Shown piece after piece: positions 8,169-16,553 of a DNA stretch of 64,000 nucleotides. A program made the position numbers and the translations under genes. Under the pieces are notes generated by a model. The model searched no databases. It was not told the origin of the DNA and worked only from the letters and a program-made list of their open reading frames with translations. The stretch is from assembly GCA_964651705.1 (NCBI GenBank), contig CAZYWZ010000017.1:1-64000 (forward strand). Reading direction: 5' to 3'. The DNA is from JADLBR01 sp964651705 (lineage in GTDB: Bacteria; Verrucomicrobiota; Verrucomicrobiia; JADLBR01). Numbering within the stretch: position 1 is the stretch's first letter; every line of letters starts with the position of its first letter.

Positions 8169-9935
8169 ATGTTGAAATCGGTGTCAATCAATAATTTTAA
8201 ACAGCTCACGAAGGTCAGTGAGGAGTTGGATCGAGTCAACGTGCTGGTCGGCACGAACAACTCAGGCAAGAGCTCCTTCTTGCAGGCGATCCATTCAGCA
8301 GTGGCACTCGCCCAATCCAGACTGCGTCTCCCCGATCAATTCGCAATCGCTCATGAGGAAATCGGCTTTACGATCAGCCCGCAAGACGCGCTTTATCTTC
8401 CATTGGTCAATCCAAGTTGGCTTGCCCCGAACGGCGGACTGACACAGACCAATGGACCCATAATATCGTTCGGAGTTGTCGGCCAGCTTCTGACACATGG
8501 ATCAATTGAAATTAAACGAGGGAAGAACCGAAACCTCTCGATCAAACTGAAAGGCAAAGAGGTGGTTTCTAAAGTAGAGAAGCTCGACAAGCCATTCAGC
8601 GTCTATGTGCCGGGTTTGGCTGGGATCTCAAAGAATGAAGCGTTCATCGGCTTCGGCAATTTGCTTCGCTCGGTTGCGAGGGGTGACGCAAACTTAGTTC
8701 TCCGCAACGTGCTGAACGCCCTTAAGGAAAACAAGGAGCAATGGCCAAATTTCATTAAATCGCTAAGACGCGTTTTTCCAGAAAAGTCCGTTATAGTGCG
8801 TTTTGACCAGAGGGCCGACGAGTTCATCAACGTGTTGGTTAAGCAGGACGCGCTCGAAGTCCCGTTCGATTCCGTAGGTACGAGCTTTCTTCAAACGGTA
8901 CAGATTTTGTCCTACATCTATTTGTTTAGTCCTGTCGTGACGCTCCTCGACGAGCCTGATTCGCATTTGCATCCTAACAATCAAAGGGCACTGGCAGAAC
9001 TTCTATGGGATTTGGCGGCAGAGGGCAAAACACAAGTTATCCTTGCAACCCATTCCAGGCACATCCTGGATGTCTTGCGTGACAAGGACGCAGTCAAGTT
9101 CATTTGGTGCAAGAGTGGCACGACTCGGCCTGCGTCTGTGACCCTCGACGTATTGACCGAGCTGGGTGCGCTGGACAGCGCAGAGGGCCTCCTAATCGGC
9201 GGAATTCAGTTTGTCGTCCTGACAGAAGACAAAAAGAAAAAGTTATTCAAGACGCTATTGAGCGCACACGAAATTGCTGGATCCCGCTATCAGATTTGGG
9301 CTTACAAAGGATGCACACGGCAGGATGTGGCCCAGGCGCTTGCGAGTTTCATTCGTGAAGTGTCCCCTGGCACGGAAATCATCGTTCATCGTGACGCCGA
9401 TTATTTTCGGCCAGAAGACGAAGCACTATTGAAACGGCTATATCAAGACGCGGGCTTGAAGCTGTTTCTTACGCCAGGCATTGACGTCGAGGGTGTGTTC
9501 TGTCGTCTCGAACATCTAAAGGCCGTGAATCCGGGGCACGTCAAGATCTTGGATGCGGTTCACGCTCAAGCAATGGCGGAATGCGCGAAAGAGTTCAAAG
9601 ACAAGGCGAAGAAGGGTACCGACGAGGCAGATAACTGGCGTCACAAATCAGGGCTCCCGACAAGAGGAAAAGAAGCAAACGCGTTGTGGGTAGAAACGCT
9701 GAATTTCACCGATGAGCGGTGGATTCACGGAAAACTGCTCTTATCTAGGCTGCGCGGATTATTCAAAGAAAAGACGGGGTCCAACCTCATCGTTGAGACT
9801 TCAAGTGCCCACTTGCGGGTGCCGACGCTCAACGCACTTCTGCCGCCACCGCGTTCCCGAACGGGTCCGGCGGCTCCAGGTGTTACCCCTGCCCCTGTTC
9901 CGGCAATTGCGCCTGACCCGGTTAGAATCGCATGA
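8169..9935 (+). CDS. OLD-like ATPase with TOPRIM nuclease domain inside the hsd operon
   Basis: A 588-residue protein of the OLD (overcoming lysogenization defect) class. The N-terminal ABC-type ATPase has Walker A GTNNSGKSS (28-36), Walker B LLDEPDSHLHP (about 259-269) and an H-loop ATHSRHIL (about 293). The TOPRIM part follows, with an acidic VVLTED (about 350) and HRDADYF (about 406). ATP would gate DNA nicking or cutting by the TOPRIM site. It resembles GajA of Gabija, but no GajB helicase is adjacent. The canonical TOPRIM glutamate loop is followed by a lysine run. Its end overlaps hsdM by 4 bases. Base composition is visibly less GC-rich than hsdR and hsdM, which points to separate acquisition. 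Confidence 0.82.
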   Translation: MLKSVSINNFKQLTKVSEELDRVNVLVGTNNSGKSSFLQAIHSAVALAQSRLRLPDQFAIAHEEIGFTISPQDALYLPLVNPSWLAPNGGLTQTNGPIISFGVVGQLLTHGSIEIKRGKNRNLSIKLKGKEVVSKVEKLDKPFSVYVPGLAGISKNEAFIGFGNLLRSVARGDANLVLRNVLNALKENKEQWPNFIKSLRRVFPEKSVIVRFDQRADEFINVLVKQDALEVPFDSVGTSFLQTVQILSYIYLFSPVVTLLDEPDSHLHPNNQRALAELLWDLAAEGKTQVILATHSRHILDVLRDKDAVKFIWCKSGTTRPASVTLDVLTELGALDSAEGLLIGGIQFVVLTEDKKKKLFKTLLSAHEIAGSRYQIWAYKGCTRQDVAQALASFIREVSPGTEIIVHRDADYFRPEDEALLKRLYQDAGLKLFLTPGIDVEGVFCRLEHLKAVNPGHVKILDAVHAQAMAECAKEFKDKAKKGTDEADNWRHKSGLPTRGKEANALWVETLNFTDERWIHGKLLLSRLRGLFKEKTGSNLIVETSSAHLRVPTLNALLPPPRSRTGPAAPGVTPAPVPAIAPDPVRIA

Positions 9936-11473
9936 AAGCCGTTTCAACCACGCCAACCACCGCCCAGTCACTGGGCGCGCTCCTGAAGTCCGCCCGCGAC
10001 ATCATGCGGAAGGACAAGGGCCTCAATGGGGACCTGGACCGGCTGCCGATGCTAACGTGGATCATGTTCCTGAAGTTCCTGGATGATCTGGAGTTGCAGC
10101 GGGAGCAGGAGGCGAAGCTGGGTGGGAAGAAGTTCAAGCCGGCGGTGGAGAGGCCGTACCGGTGGCGCGACTGGGCGGCGAAGGCGGATGGGGTCACCGG
10201 GGACGAGCTGCTTGGGTTCATCAACAACGAGGAGGCGGTCCGACCCGATGGGAAGAAGGGGGCGGGGCTGTTCCGGTACCTGCGGACACTGACGAGTTCG
10301 AATGGCGATGACCGGCGGGACGTGATCGCGACGGTGTTCAAGGGCGTCGATAACCGGATGAAGAGCGGTTACCTGCTGCGGGACGTCATCAACAAGATCG
10401 GCGGGATCCACTTCACCTCCAGCAACGAGCTGCACACACTGGGCGCGCTGTACGAATCGATGCTGCGGGAGATGCGGGACGCGGCCGGCGATTCTGGCGA
10501 GTTCTACACCCCGCGAGCCGTCGTGCGGCTGATGGTGGCGGTCACGGACCCGCGGCTCGGGGAGACCGTGCTCGATCCGGCGAGCGGCACGGGCGGGTTC
10601 CTGGTCGATGCGTACAACCACTTGTCGAAGCAGGTCAAAACGGTGGCCGACCGCCGGGTGTTGCAGGGAAACAGCCTGTTCGGCTGCGAACCGAAACCGC
10701 TCCCGTACCTCCTCTGCCAGATGAACCTGCTGCTGCACGGGCTCGACGCACCGCAGATCGATCCCGGCAACGCCCTGCGCCACAAGCTCACCGACATCGG
10801 CGAGCGCGACCGCGTGGACGTGGTCCTCACCAACCCGCCCTTCGGCGGCGAGGAGGAGAAGGGCATCCAGGGCAATTTCCCGGAGGACAAGCAGACCGCG
10901 GAGACCGCGCTCCTGTTCCTCCAGTTGATTATGCGGAAGCTTCACCGCGTCCCGACCGCCGCCAAACGTCCGGCCCGCGCGGCGGTGGTCGTCCCCAATG
11001 GCACGCTTTTCGGCGACGGAGTTTGCGCCCGGATCAAGGAGGAATTGCTCAAGGAATTCAATCTCCACACGATCGTCCGGCTGCCCAACGGGGTCTTCGC
11101 GCCGTACACGAGCATCCCGACGAACCTCCTGTTCTTCGACCGCTCCGGCCCGACGCGCGAAGTCTGGTATTACGAGCAGCCGCTCCCCGAGGGCCGGAAG
11201 AACTACACGAAGACCCAGCCCATCCAGTTCGAGGAGTTCGCCCCGCTGATCGCATGGTGGGGCAAACGCGAGGAGAACGACCGCGCGTGGAAGGTCCCCG
11301 CGAAAGAGTTACTCGCTGGCGGCTGCAACCTCGACCGCAAGAACCCCCGCGGCAAGGAGGACATCACCCACCTCCCGCCCGAGCAGCTCGCCGCCGACAT
11401 CCTCAAGAAGGAACAGCGGATCGCGGAGATTGTGGGGAAGATCCAGACACTACTAGGGAAGTCGGGTGAATGA
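9932..11473 (+). CDS. hsdM: Type I restriction enzyme, M subunit (N6-adenine methyltransferase)
   Basis: A 513-residue HsdM that methylates adenine in the site chosen by HsdS and forms the core of the M2S and R2M2S complexes. The HsdM_N helical domain is at about 15-150. The SAM-binding motif I is DPASGTGGF (about 215-223), and the catalytic motif IV is NPPF (about 300-303). Length is typical. The ATG overlaps the OLD gene stop (ATGA), and the stop overlaps the hsdS start in the same way, so OLD, M and S are translationally coupled. Confidence 0.95.
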   Translation: MKAVSTTPTTAQSLGALLKSARDIMRKDKGLNGDLDRLPMLTWIMFLKFLDDLELQREQEAKLGGKKFKPAVERPYRWRDWAAKADGVTGDELLGFINNEEAVRPDGKKGAGLFRYLRTLTSSNGDDRRDVIATVFKGVDNRMKSGYLLRDVINKIGGIHFTSSNELHTLGALYESMLREMRDAAGDSGEFYTPRAVVRLMVAVTDPRLGETVLDPASGTGGFLVDAYNHLSKQVKTVADRRVLQGNSLFGCEPKPLPYLLCQMNLLLHGLDAPQIDPGNALRHKLTDIGERDRVDVVLTNPPFGGEEEKGIQGNFPEDKQTAETALLFLQLIMRKLHRVPTAAKRPARAAVVVPNGTLFGDGVCARIKEELLKEFNLHTIVRLPNGVFAPYTSIPTNLLFFDRSGPTREVWYYEQPLPEGRKNYTKTQPIQFEEFAPLIAWWGKREENDRAWKVPAKELLAGGCNLDRKNPRGKEDITHLPPEQLAADILKKEQRIAEIVGKIQTLLGKSGE

Positions 11474-12654
11474 GCAAGCAGTGGCCGAGGGTAAAATTGG
11501 GCGAGATCTTGCGGCTTGCAGCGCGATTTGAGCCCCGCGAGGAGCTCACGGAGTATCCGTTCGCAGGTACTTACAGCTTTGCGCGCGGGATCTTCACTGG
11601 GGAGCGCAAATTTGGCTCCACATTCGCGCTGCCAAAGATTCAGAGAATAAGGAAAGGCGATTTCGTCTATTGCAAGATCATGGCTTGGGAAGGAGCCTTT
11701 GGCGTCGTGCCAGAAGAGGCCGACGGCTGCGTCATGTCTGGCGCATTCGTGGTGTACGAGCTGGACCGCGATCGAATTGACGAGAAATTTATCAACTATT
11801 TTTTCAAAGTTCCCGATCACTGGCAGACGATCGGCAAGCAGAGCACGGGCACGAACGTTCGCCGCCAGAGCCTACATCCGCGCCAGTTCGAGGGTTCCGA
11901 AATCCCCCTCCCGCCCCTGTCCGAGCAACGGCGGGTGGTGGCGCGGATCGAGGCGCTGGCCACCCAGATTTACGAGGCGCAAAAGCTCCGGCAGGAGGCC
12001 GCGGAGGAAGCGGAGGCGCTCTCTGCGGCGTCGCTTGTCTCGCTGCTTCCACGCAACGCTGCAACCAGACTCTTGGGTGAGTTGCTCGCACCTGGCCGCA
12101 CGATGTCTTACGGCGTGCTTGTTCCCGGGCCTGATGTCGATCACGGCATTCCGTTCGTGAGAATTCAAGACCTTGCGATCAAGGATGCGCCCATTCTTCC
12201 GAACAAGCGAATTGCGCCCGAGGTAGATGCTCAATACGTACGCACCCGGCTTGTTGGTGGAGAAATTCTTATCGGCGTCGTGGGCAGCATCGGGAAGATC
12301 GGAATTGCCCCGCAGTCGTGGGCTGGCGCGAACATTGCACGAGCGGTCTGTCGAATCGTTCCTGGCCCTCAGGTTGATCGCGATTACATGGCGGCAGTGC
12401 TTTCGGCGCGACCCTGCCAAGATTATTTTCGCGAAACTACGCGCACGCTCGCGCAGCCAACGCTAAATGTTGGGCAGCTCGCAGGAACGCCGATTCCCGT
12501 GCCGCCGCTCCCCGAACAGCGCCGCATCGTGTCCGAACTCGACGCCCTGCAGGCCGAGGTAGACGCGTTGAAGCGCCTGCAGTCGGAGACGGCGGCGGAG
12601 CTGGATGCGTTGCTGCCGACGATCCTCGACCGGGCGTTCAAGGGGGAGCTGTGA
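11470..12654 (+). CDS. hsdS: Type I restriction enzyme, S (specificity) subunit
   Basis: A 394-residue HsdS with two target-recognition domains. Each is followed by the conserved spacer that contacts HsdM: EIPLPPLSEQRRVVARIEAL after TRD1 and PIPVPPLPEQRRIVSELDAL after TRD2. These near-identical blocks are the usual HsdS internal repeat. The first TRD is visibly less GC-rich than the spacers, as expected for swapped recognition cassettes. The DNA target is probably bipartite but cannot be predicted from sequence. It is the last gene of the hsd operon; the next gene has its own promoter. Confidence 0.93.
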   Translation: MSKQWPRVKLGEILRLAARFEPREELTEYPFAGTYSFARGIFTGERKFGSTFALPKIQRIRKGDFVYCKIMAWEGAFGVVPEEADGCVMSGAFVVYELDRDRIDEKFINYFFKVPDHWQTIGKQSTGTNVRRQSLHPRQFEGSEIPLPPLSEQRRVVARIEALATQIYEAQKLRQEAAEEAEALSAASLVSLLPRNAATRLLGELLAPGRTMSYGVLVPGPDVDHGIPFVRIQDLAIKDAPILPNKRIAPEVDAQYVRTRLVGGEILIGVVGSIGKIGIAPQSWAGANIARAVCRIVPGPQVDRDYMAAVLSARPCQDYFRETTRTLAQPTLNVGQLAGTPIPVPPLPEQRRIVSELDALQAEVDALKRLQSETAAELDALLPTILDRAFKGEL

Positions 12655-12662
12655 CCTTCGGC

Positions 12663-12690
12663 TTGCCCTTGGAAAATACGTGCGTATAAT
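12663..12690 (+). promoter_or_regulatory. Sigma-70-type promoter with operator-like palindrome
   Basis: TTGCCC (12663-12668), a 16-base spacer and a perfect TATAAT (12685-12690) lie between hsdS and the three-Cys gene. A small inverted repeat, ATACG-TG-CGTAT (12675-12686), overlaps the spacer and the start of the -10 box and could be an operator. The predicted transcript begins about 20 bases before the ATG. Confidence 0.5.
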
Positions 12691-12716
12691 GTCGTAACGA
12701 TGGGAATGGAGTGCGC

Positions 12717-13505
12717 ATGAGCGAGCGGTCGAAGATCGAGTGGACGGACGCGACGTGGAACCCCATGCGGGGCTGCACGAAGATCAGCCCTGGCTGCACG
12801 CACTGCTATGCGGAGACGCTGGCGGAGCGTTTTCGCGGGGTGAAGGGCCACCCGTTCGAACACGGGTTCGATCTACGGCTGGTGCCCGATAAGCTGGGCG
12901 ATCCGATTCGGTGGAACGCGCCGAGGAGGATCTTCGTGAATTCGATGAGCGACTTGTTCCACGAGGGAGTACCCGACGAGTATATCGAGAAGGTCTGCCG
13001 GGTGATGCTGGCGGCCCATTGGCACACCTATCAGGTGTTGACGAAGCGGGCCGATCGGATGGCGCGGCTATTGAGGGGGCCGCTGCGTCGCGCGGCGGAG
13101 GCCCCACACATCTGGTGGGGCGTGAGCGTGGAGAACCGCAAGCACGGCTTGCCCCGCATCGCGCGGCTCCGCGCAGCGCGTCCGTCGGTCGCCTTCCTTT
13201 CCATCGAGCCGTTGCTCGAGGATCTCGGGGAAATGAACCTCCGCGGCATCCATTGGGTCATCGTGGGCGGCGAGAGCGGCCCCGGCGCGCGCCCGATGGC
13301 TCCCGATTGGGTACGCTCCGTGCGGCGGCAGTGCCGTGCCGCGAAGGTGCCCTTCTTCTTCAAACAGTGGGGCGGCGTCCGCAAGATCGAGACTGGGCGC
13401 CTGTTGGATGGGCGGACGTACGATGAGTCACCCGCCGTGCCGACATTGCAACCGCCGGTGGCCCAGGAACGGGCGGCGATCCTGCGGTCTTTGGCGCTCG
13501 TTTGA
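12717..13505 (+). CDS. Three-Cys-motif protein, DUF5131 (phage Gp37/Gp68 family)
   Basis: A 262-residue DUF5131 protein. The family hallmark is near the N-terminus: WNPMRGC-x6-CTHCYAE gives C20, C27 and C30, the three cysteines that resemble a radical-SAM cluster site. FVNSMSDLFH, VLTKRADRM, WWGVSVENR, FLSIEPLLE and VIVGGESGPGARP follow in the standard family order, ending with FFFKQWGG. The biochemical role is unknown; the family occurs in phages and bacterial accessory regions, often beside TcmP, as here. The ATG is preceded by GGAG at a good distance; the GTG 6 bases upstream is less likely. The stop lies 8 bases before the TcmP ATG. Confidence 0.88.
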   Translation: MSERSKIEWTDATWNPMRGCTKISPGCTHCYAETLAERFRGVKGHPFEHGFDLRLVPDKLGDPIRWNAPRRIFVNSMSDLFHEGVPDEYIEKVCRVMLAAHWHTYQVLTKRADRMARLLRGPLRRAAEAPHIWWGVSVENRKHGLPRIARLRAARPSVAFLSIEPLLEDLGEMNLRGIHWVIVGGESGPGARPMAPDWVRSVRRQCRAAKVPFFFKQWGGVRKIETGRLLDGRTYDESPAVPTLQPPVAQERAAILRSLALV

Positions 13506-13513
13506 TCTCGTTT

Positions 13514-14593
13514 ATGCCCGATCCCGCGTTCCACGACAAACCATTCGATCCCGGCACGCTCACCAAACTGAAGATCTTCGAGCTCTACACCCAAGAATGG
13601 GTGCCTGTCTTCTTGTCGTCGGCGCAGCCCCCGTTTCCAGAAGTTCACGTCTTTGATTTTTTCTGTGGCCCGGGCATGGATTCGATCGGGCAGCACGGTT
13701 CTCCGCTTCGTGTTCTTTCCGTCCTGCGCAGGTACCAGGAACGAGGGCTGGCCGGGTGGGACAAGGTAACGACTGTTGCACACTTCTTTGACTCGGATGC
13801 TGAGAAGATCGCGCGTCTGAACGCGGCGATCCAAGGCCTCGGCGGCGGTGTCCCCGGTGTAAATCTCGACGTGCGGGCTATTCCATTCGCATCCGCACTG
13901 GCGGAATACGATGTGGCGCTCAAGAACGCGCGCGCCGCCAAGCTCCTGATTATCGATCAATTTGGGGTCGATGAGGTCTCCGACGAGGTTTTCGACAGGC
14001 TGGTGGCCCTGCCGAAAACGGATTTCATCTTCTTCCTGTCCTCATCCACGCTGCATCGCTTCCGCGATCACCCGGCGATCAAACAGAAGATCGAGCGGCC
14101 CGAGGATTCCTACCATGTGCATCGGGCGGCGTTTGAATACTACCGGGGACGGTTGCCCAAGAATCCCCCCTATTTCCTGGCGCCCTTCTCCATCAAGAAG
14201 GGCTCGAACATCTACGGCCTCATTTTCGGCAGCCAGCATCCGCTGGGCATCGACAAGTTCTTGCGGGTGGCGTGGAAGAATGACGAGATCGCCGGGGAGG
14301 CGAACTTCGACATCGAGCGCGAGAACATCGCTCCGGGTGAAGGGCTACTGGCGCTCGAGGAGATGCGGCCCAAGAAGATCCGCGGCTTCGAGACGGATCT
14401 CGAATCCGCGATCCGGGGCGGTGGCATGCGTGACGAGGCAGATCTGTGTCGTTTCTGCCTTGAAGCGGGCATGACTCGGCAGCACGCGAAGCCGATTCTC
14501 CAGAATCTAAAGAAGAACAAAGTCATCGCATGCGACTTCCAGGTGCCGGATATCGCTAAACTGAATGCGCCTCGCACGCTGAAGTTGCTCTGA
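13514..14593 (+). CDS. tcmP: Three-Cys-motif partner protein TcmP
   Basis: A 359-residue protein matching the TcmP family, which is named for being encoded next to a three-Cys (DUF5131) gene, exactly as here. VFDFFCGPGMDSIGQHGSPL (47-66) resembles a class I methyltransferase SAM loop and is followed by LLIIDQFGVDEV and DFIFFLSSSTLHRF. The C-terminus looks like a small winged-helix region (EADLCRFCLEAGMTRQHAKP). A TTG 12 bases upstream would overlap the previous gene, but the ATG gives the usual family start. The reaction is unproven. A DNA- or RNA-modifying role with the three-Cys protein is an inference from fold and context. Confidence 0.85.
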   Translation: MPDPAFHDKPFDPGTLTKLKIFELYTQEWVPVFLSSAQPPFPEVHVFDFFCGPGMDSIGQHGSPLRVLSVLRRYQERGLAGWDKVTTVAHFFDSDAEKIARLNAAIQGLGGGVPGVNLDVRAIPFASALAEYDVALKNARAAKLLIIDQFGVDEVSDEVFDRLVALPKTDFIFFLSSSTLHRFRDHPAIKQKIERPEDSYHVHRAAFEYYRGRLPKNPPYFLAPFSIKKGSNIYGLIFGSQHPLGIDKFLRVAWKNDEIAGEANFDIERENIAPGEGLLALEEMRPKKIRGFETDLESAIRGGGMRDEADLCRFCLEAGMTRQHAKPILQNLKKNKVIACDFQVPDIAKLNAPRTLKLL

Positions 14594-14615
14594 TGCATTT
14601 GGCCAAGGCAGAAAA

Positions 14616-14765
14616 GTGAAACTCGTCGACCTCGTTCCAGAGGGTTCCAGCGCCATCGCCGTCATGACCGACGGGCGGTTCCTGGGGTTCTCGCGGCCGA
14701 CGGGCTCGACCGGGATCTGGAAGATCGATCCGGCGCGTGAAGTGGACAAGGTGGTCATCTACTAG
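14616..14765 (+). CDS. Small conserved-looking hypothetical protein or gene fragment
   Basis: A 49-residue frame from GTG with an AAGG ribosome site 6 bases upstream begins 22 bases after tcmP. The product runs from MKLVDLVPEGSSAIAVMTDG to WKIDPAREVDKVVIY and reads like real globular protein, with alternating strands and balanced composition. I do not recognise the family. It may be a small third gene of the TcmP operon or the N-terminal piece of a longer gene cut at the island border, since intergenic repeats begin directly after its stop. Confidence 0.4.
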   Translation: MKLVDLVPEGSSAIAVMTDGRFLGFSRPTGSTGIWKIDPAREVDKVVIY

Positions 14766-14799
14766 AATTGGGGGAACCTCGCGCGGGGACGCTGGGCCT

Positions 14800-15010
14800 C
14801 TGGGGAATCGGGCTCCTTCTTGTCCTCCGCGTCTCTGCGCCTCCGCGGGAGAAAAACGGGAAGGCGGCGGATCTCCCGCAGGGGCACGGAGGGTTCCCAA
14901 ACTTCGCGGGTAAACTGTCCTTGGTGCGAAACCCTCCCATCAACTCGCCCCTCGCGCAGGAGCGGCGCGTTTGCCTCGCGCCATGCTCGCCATGGGCGCC
15001 ATGAATCCGA
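14800..15010 (-). repeat. Degenerate CGCGGAGACGCGGAG / GGCGAGCATGGCGC-type repeats
   Basis: Read on the minus strand, 14820-14860 contains GGAGGCGCAGAGACGCGGAG, the short-repeat type often seen between genes of some environmental bacteria. A second tract near 14975-15005 has CATGGCGAGCATGGCGCGAG units. Both lie between the end of the defence island and the isomerase gene and have no coding content. Confidence 0.5.
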
Positions 15011-15028
15011 CCCACCTTGGCGCGAGAT

Positions 15029-16477
15029 TCACCCCACCACGGCGCACTCGATGCCGAGGCACTCGGCGATTTTCTGGATCGTGCTTGCGCGGTGGCCGAT
15101 GCCGAGGGCGAAGTGGTGCGTGGGGCCCTCGGCGACCCAGCGTTTGAGGAAGGTGCGCACGTCGGGCTGGAACTTCCCGTGGGTGTTGGTGTTGCCGGTG
15201 GGCGGGATCGGGCCATCCATCGATTCGCCCTCGGCCACGACGAATTTGAATTTCCCGTCGGCGCGCACGCCGATGCTGAGCATGGTGATCGGCCCGGTTT
15301 TCAGCCGGAACTCGACGCTGGCGCCCGAGCCGGGTTTGCCGTGGTATTTCTTCAAACTGCGGATCACGGGCCTGCCGTCGGCGATGTTGAGGTGGTGGGG
15401 GCCGTCGTGGCCGACGAGCACGGTGTCGCGCACGAAGTCCACGGGATGGAACTCGGCGAAGCTGCCGCCGATCTCGAGGCGATCCATGATCAGCATCGCG
15501 AGGCAGGTCTTGATGTCGTATTCGCCGCACATCGGGAAGCCGGCGGCGGTGAGGAGGGAGTTGCCCACGATCAGGTTGGTGACCAGCTCGCGCATGGGGG
15601 TGCCGGCCTCGGCCTCGTAGTAGTACGCGAGCCCATCGAGCCCCTTGTCCGCGATGAATTTCTCCAGGGCGACCGCGGCCTTGGCGGCGACGCGCAGGTC
15701 CTGCGGGGTCAATTTTGTCGTGACGGGGTCGGATTTCGGGTCGGGCGTGTCGAAGAACCCGAGGATCTCGCGCTCCTTGGCCGCGATGGCGTCGGCGAAG
15801 TCATCGCGGTAGTGGCGCAGGATATCGTCCGGCTCGCACTGCACGACGTGGCACCCGAAGGCGGCGGTCACGGCGGTGGGGTCGGTGTGCATGTCGAGCA
15901 TGCTCTCCAGCACGTGCCCCATGTGCCCGATCCGCGCGCGGCGCAGGTCGTGCAGGACACGGGCGATCTGGCACCATTCGCGCAGTTCTTCCGCCGCGAC
16001 CGGATCGCCCTCCTCGACGCCGAGGATCACCGGCGGCGGGCGCCTCCCCATCCGGATCGCCACGCCCGTGAACTCCGGCACGGAGCAGAAATCGTCGTTG
16101 CAGAGCTGCATGTACGTCGATCCGTTGGCGTAATCCATCGCCGCCATCGGCTGGAGCGCCACCAGCACGATCGGGACGTCCATGTCCCGGGCGATCGCGC
16201 CAAAGGTGGAGGAGGTGGCGTAGGTGACCATGTCGCAGAAAAGGAGATCCAGATCGGCCGCCTTCAGGCGTGGCAGGAGCGCGTAGGCGCCCCCGGCGTT
16301 GTCCACAAGCCCGAAGTCGGTGACCTCGACGCCATGGGCCGCGACGCGTTGGACGAGCAGCGCCTGCTTGCGGCGCATCTCGTCCAGCAGGCCGGGAAAC
16401 TGGTGCCAATACGTGTGGTGGCCGACGCCGAAGACGCCAACTTTTGCGGTGAGGGGTTTGATGCGGGGGATGTTCAT
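15029..16477 (-). CDS. L-fucose/L-arabinose isomerase family protein
   Basis: A 482-residue cytoplasmic protein of the fucose/arabinose isomerase fold, which interconverts aldoses and ketoses with a metal ion. KVGVFGVGHHTYWHQFPGL opens the N-terminal Rossmann domain. DLLFCDMVTYATSSTF and VPIVLVALQP match the substrate-pocket strands. AYYYEAEAGTPMRELVTNLIVGNSLLT and the later GKPGSGASVEFRLKTGPIT match the C-terminal domain. The two HH/HxxG stretches near the C-terminus (HDGPHHLN and PTHHFALGIGH) are candidates for metal or substrate contact. The start at MNIPRIKP is the first without repeat-derived sequence; the upstream frame is a palindromic repeat. Neighbouring GH99-like and MFS genes fit deoxysugar or pentose catabolism. 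Confidence 0.82.
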   Translation of the reverse strand: MNIPRIKPLTAKVGVFGVGHHTYWHQFPGLLDEMRRKQALLVQRVAAHGVEVTDFGLVDNAGGAYALLPRLKAADLDLLFCDMVTYATSSTFGAIARDMDVPIVLVALQPMAAMDYANGSTYMQLCNDDFCSVPEFTGVAIRMGRRPPPVILGVEEGDPVAAEELREWCQIARVLHDLRRARIGHMGHVLESMLDMHTDPTAVTAAFGCHVVQCEPDDILRHYRDDFADAIAAKEREILGFFDTPDPKSDPVTTKLTPQDLRVAAKAAVALEKFIADKGLDGLAYYYEAEAGTPMRELVTNLIVGNSLLTAAGFPMCGEYDIKTCLAMLIMDRLEIGGSFAEFHPVDFVRDTVLVGHDGPHHLNIADGRPVIRSLKKYHGKPGSGASVEFRLKTGPITMLSIGVRADGKFKFVVAEGESMDGPIPPTGNTNTHGKFQPDVRTFLKRWVAEGPTHHFALGIGHRASTIQKIAECLGIECAVVG

Positions 16478-16489
16478 AGAGTATCGTTC

Positions 16490-16542
16490 GTAGCCGCGAG
16501 CGTGAGCGAGCGGACGGACGGGTCGCACACGCTCCCCGCTAC
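16490..16542. repeat. GTAGC-bounded repeat upstream of the isomerase gene
   Basis: The segment starts GTAGCCGCGAGCGTG and ends CACGCTCCCCGCTAC, giving an imperfect hairpin with GTAGC/GCTAC ends. It has the same borders as the copies at 2457 and 22011. It lies in the 76-base gap between the GH99-like gene and the isomerase gene. Confidence 0.6.
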
Positions 16543-16553
16543 GGTCTGATGGC

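Noticed and set aside
8169..9935. Complete Gabija system
   Set aside because: Only a GajA/OLD-like gene is present; no UvrD-type GajB helicase is adjacent.
5060..14900. Prophage or integrative element with att sites
   Set aside because: No integrase, no tRNA gene and no flanking direct repeat found by eye, although the gene content is accessory.
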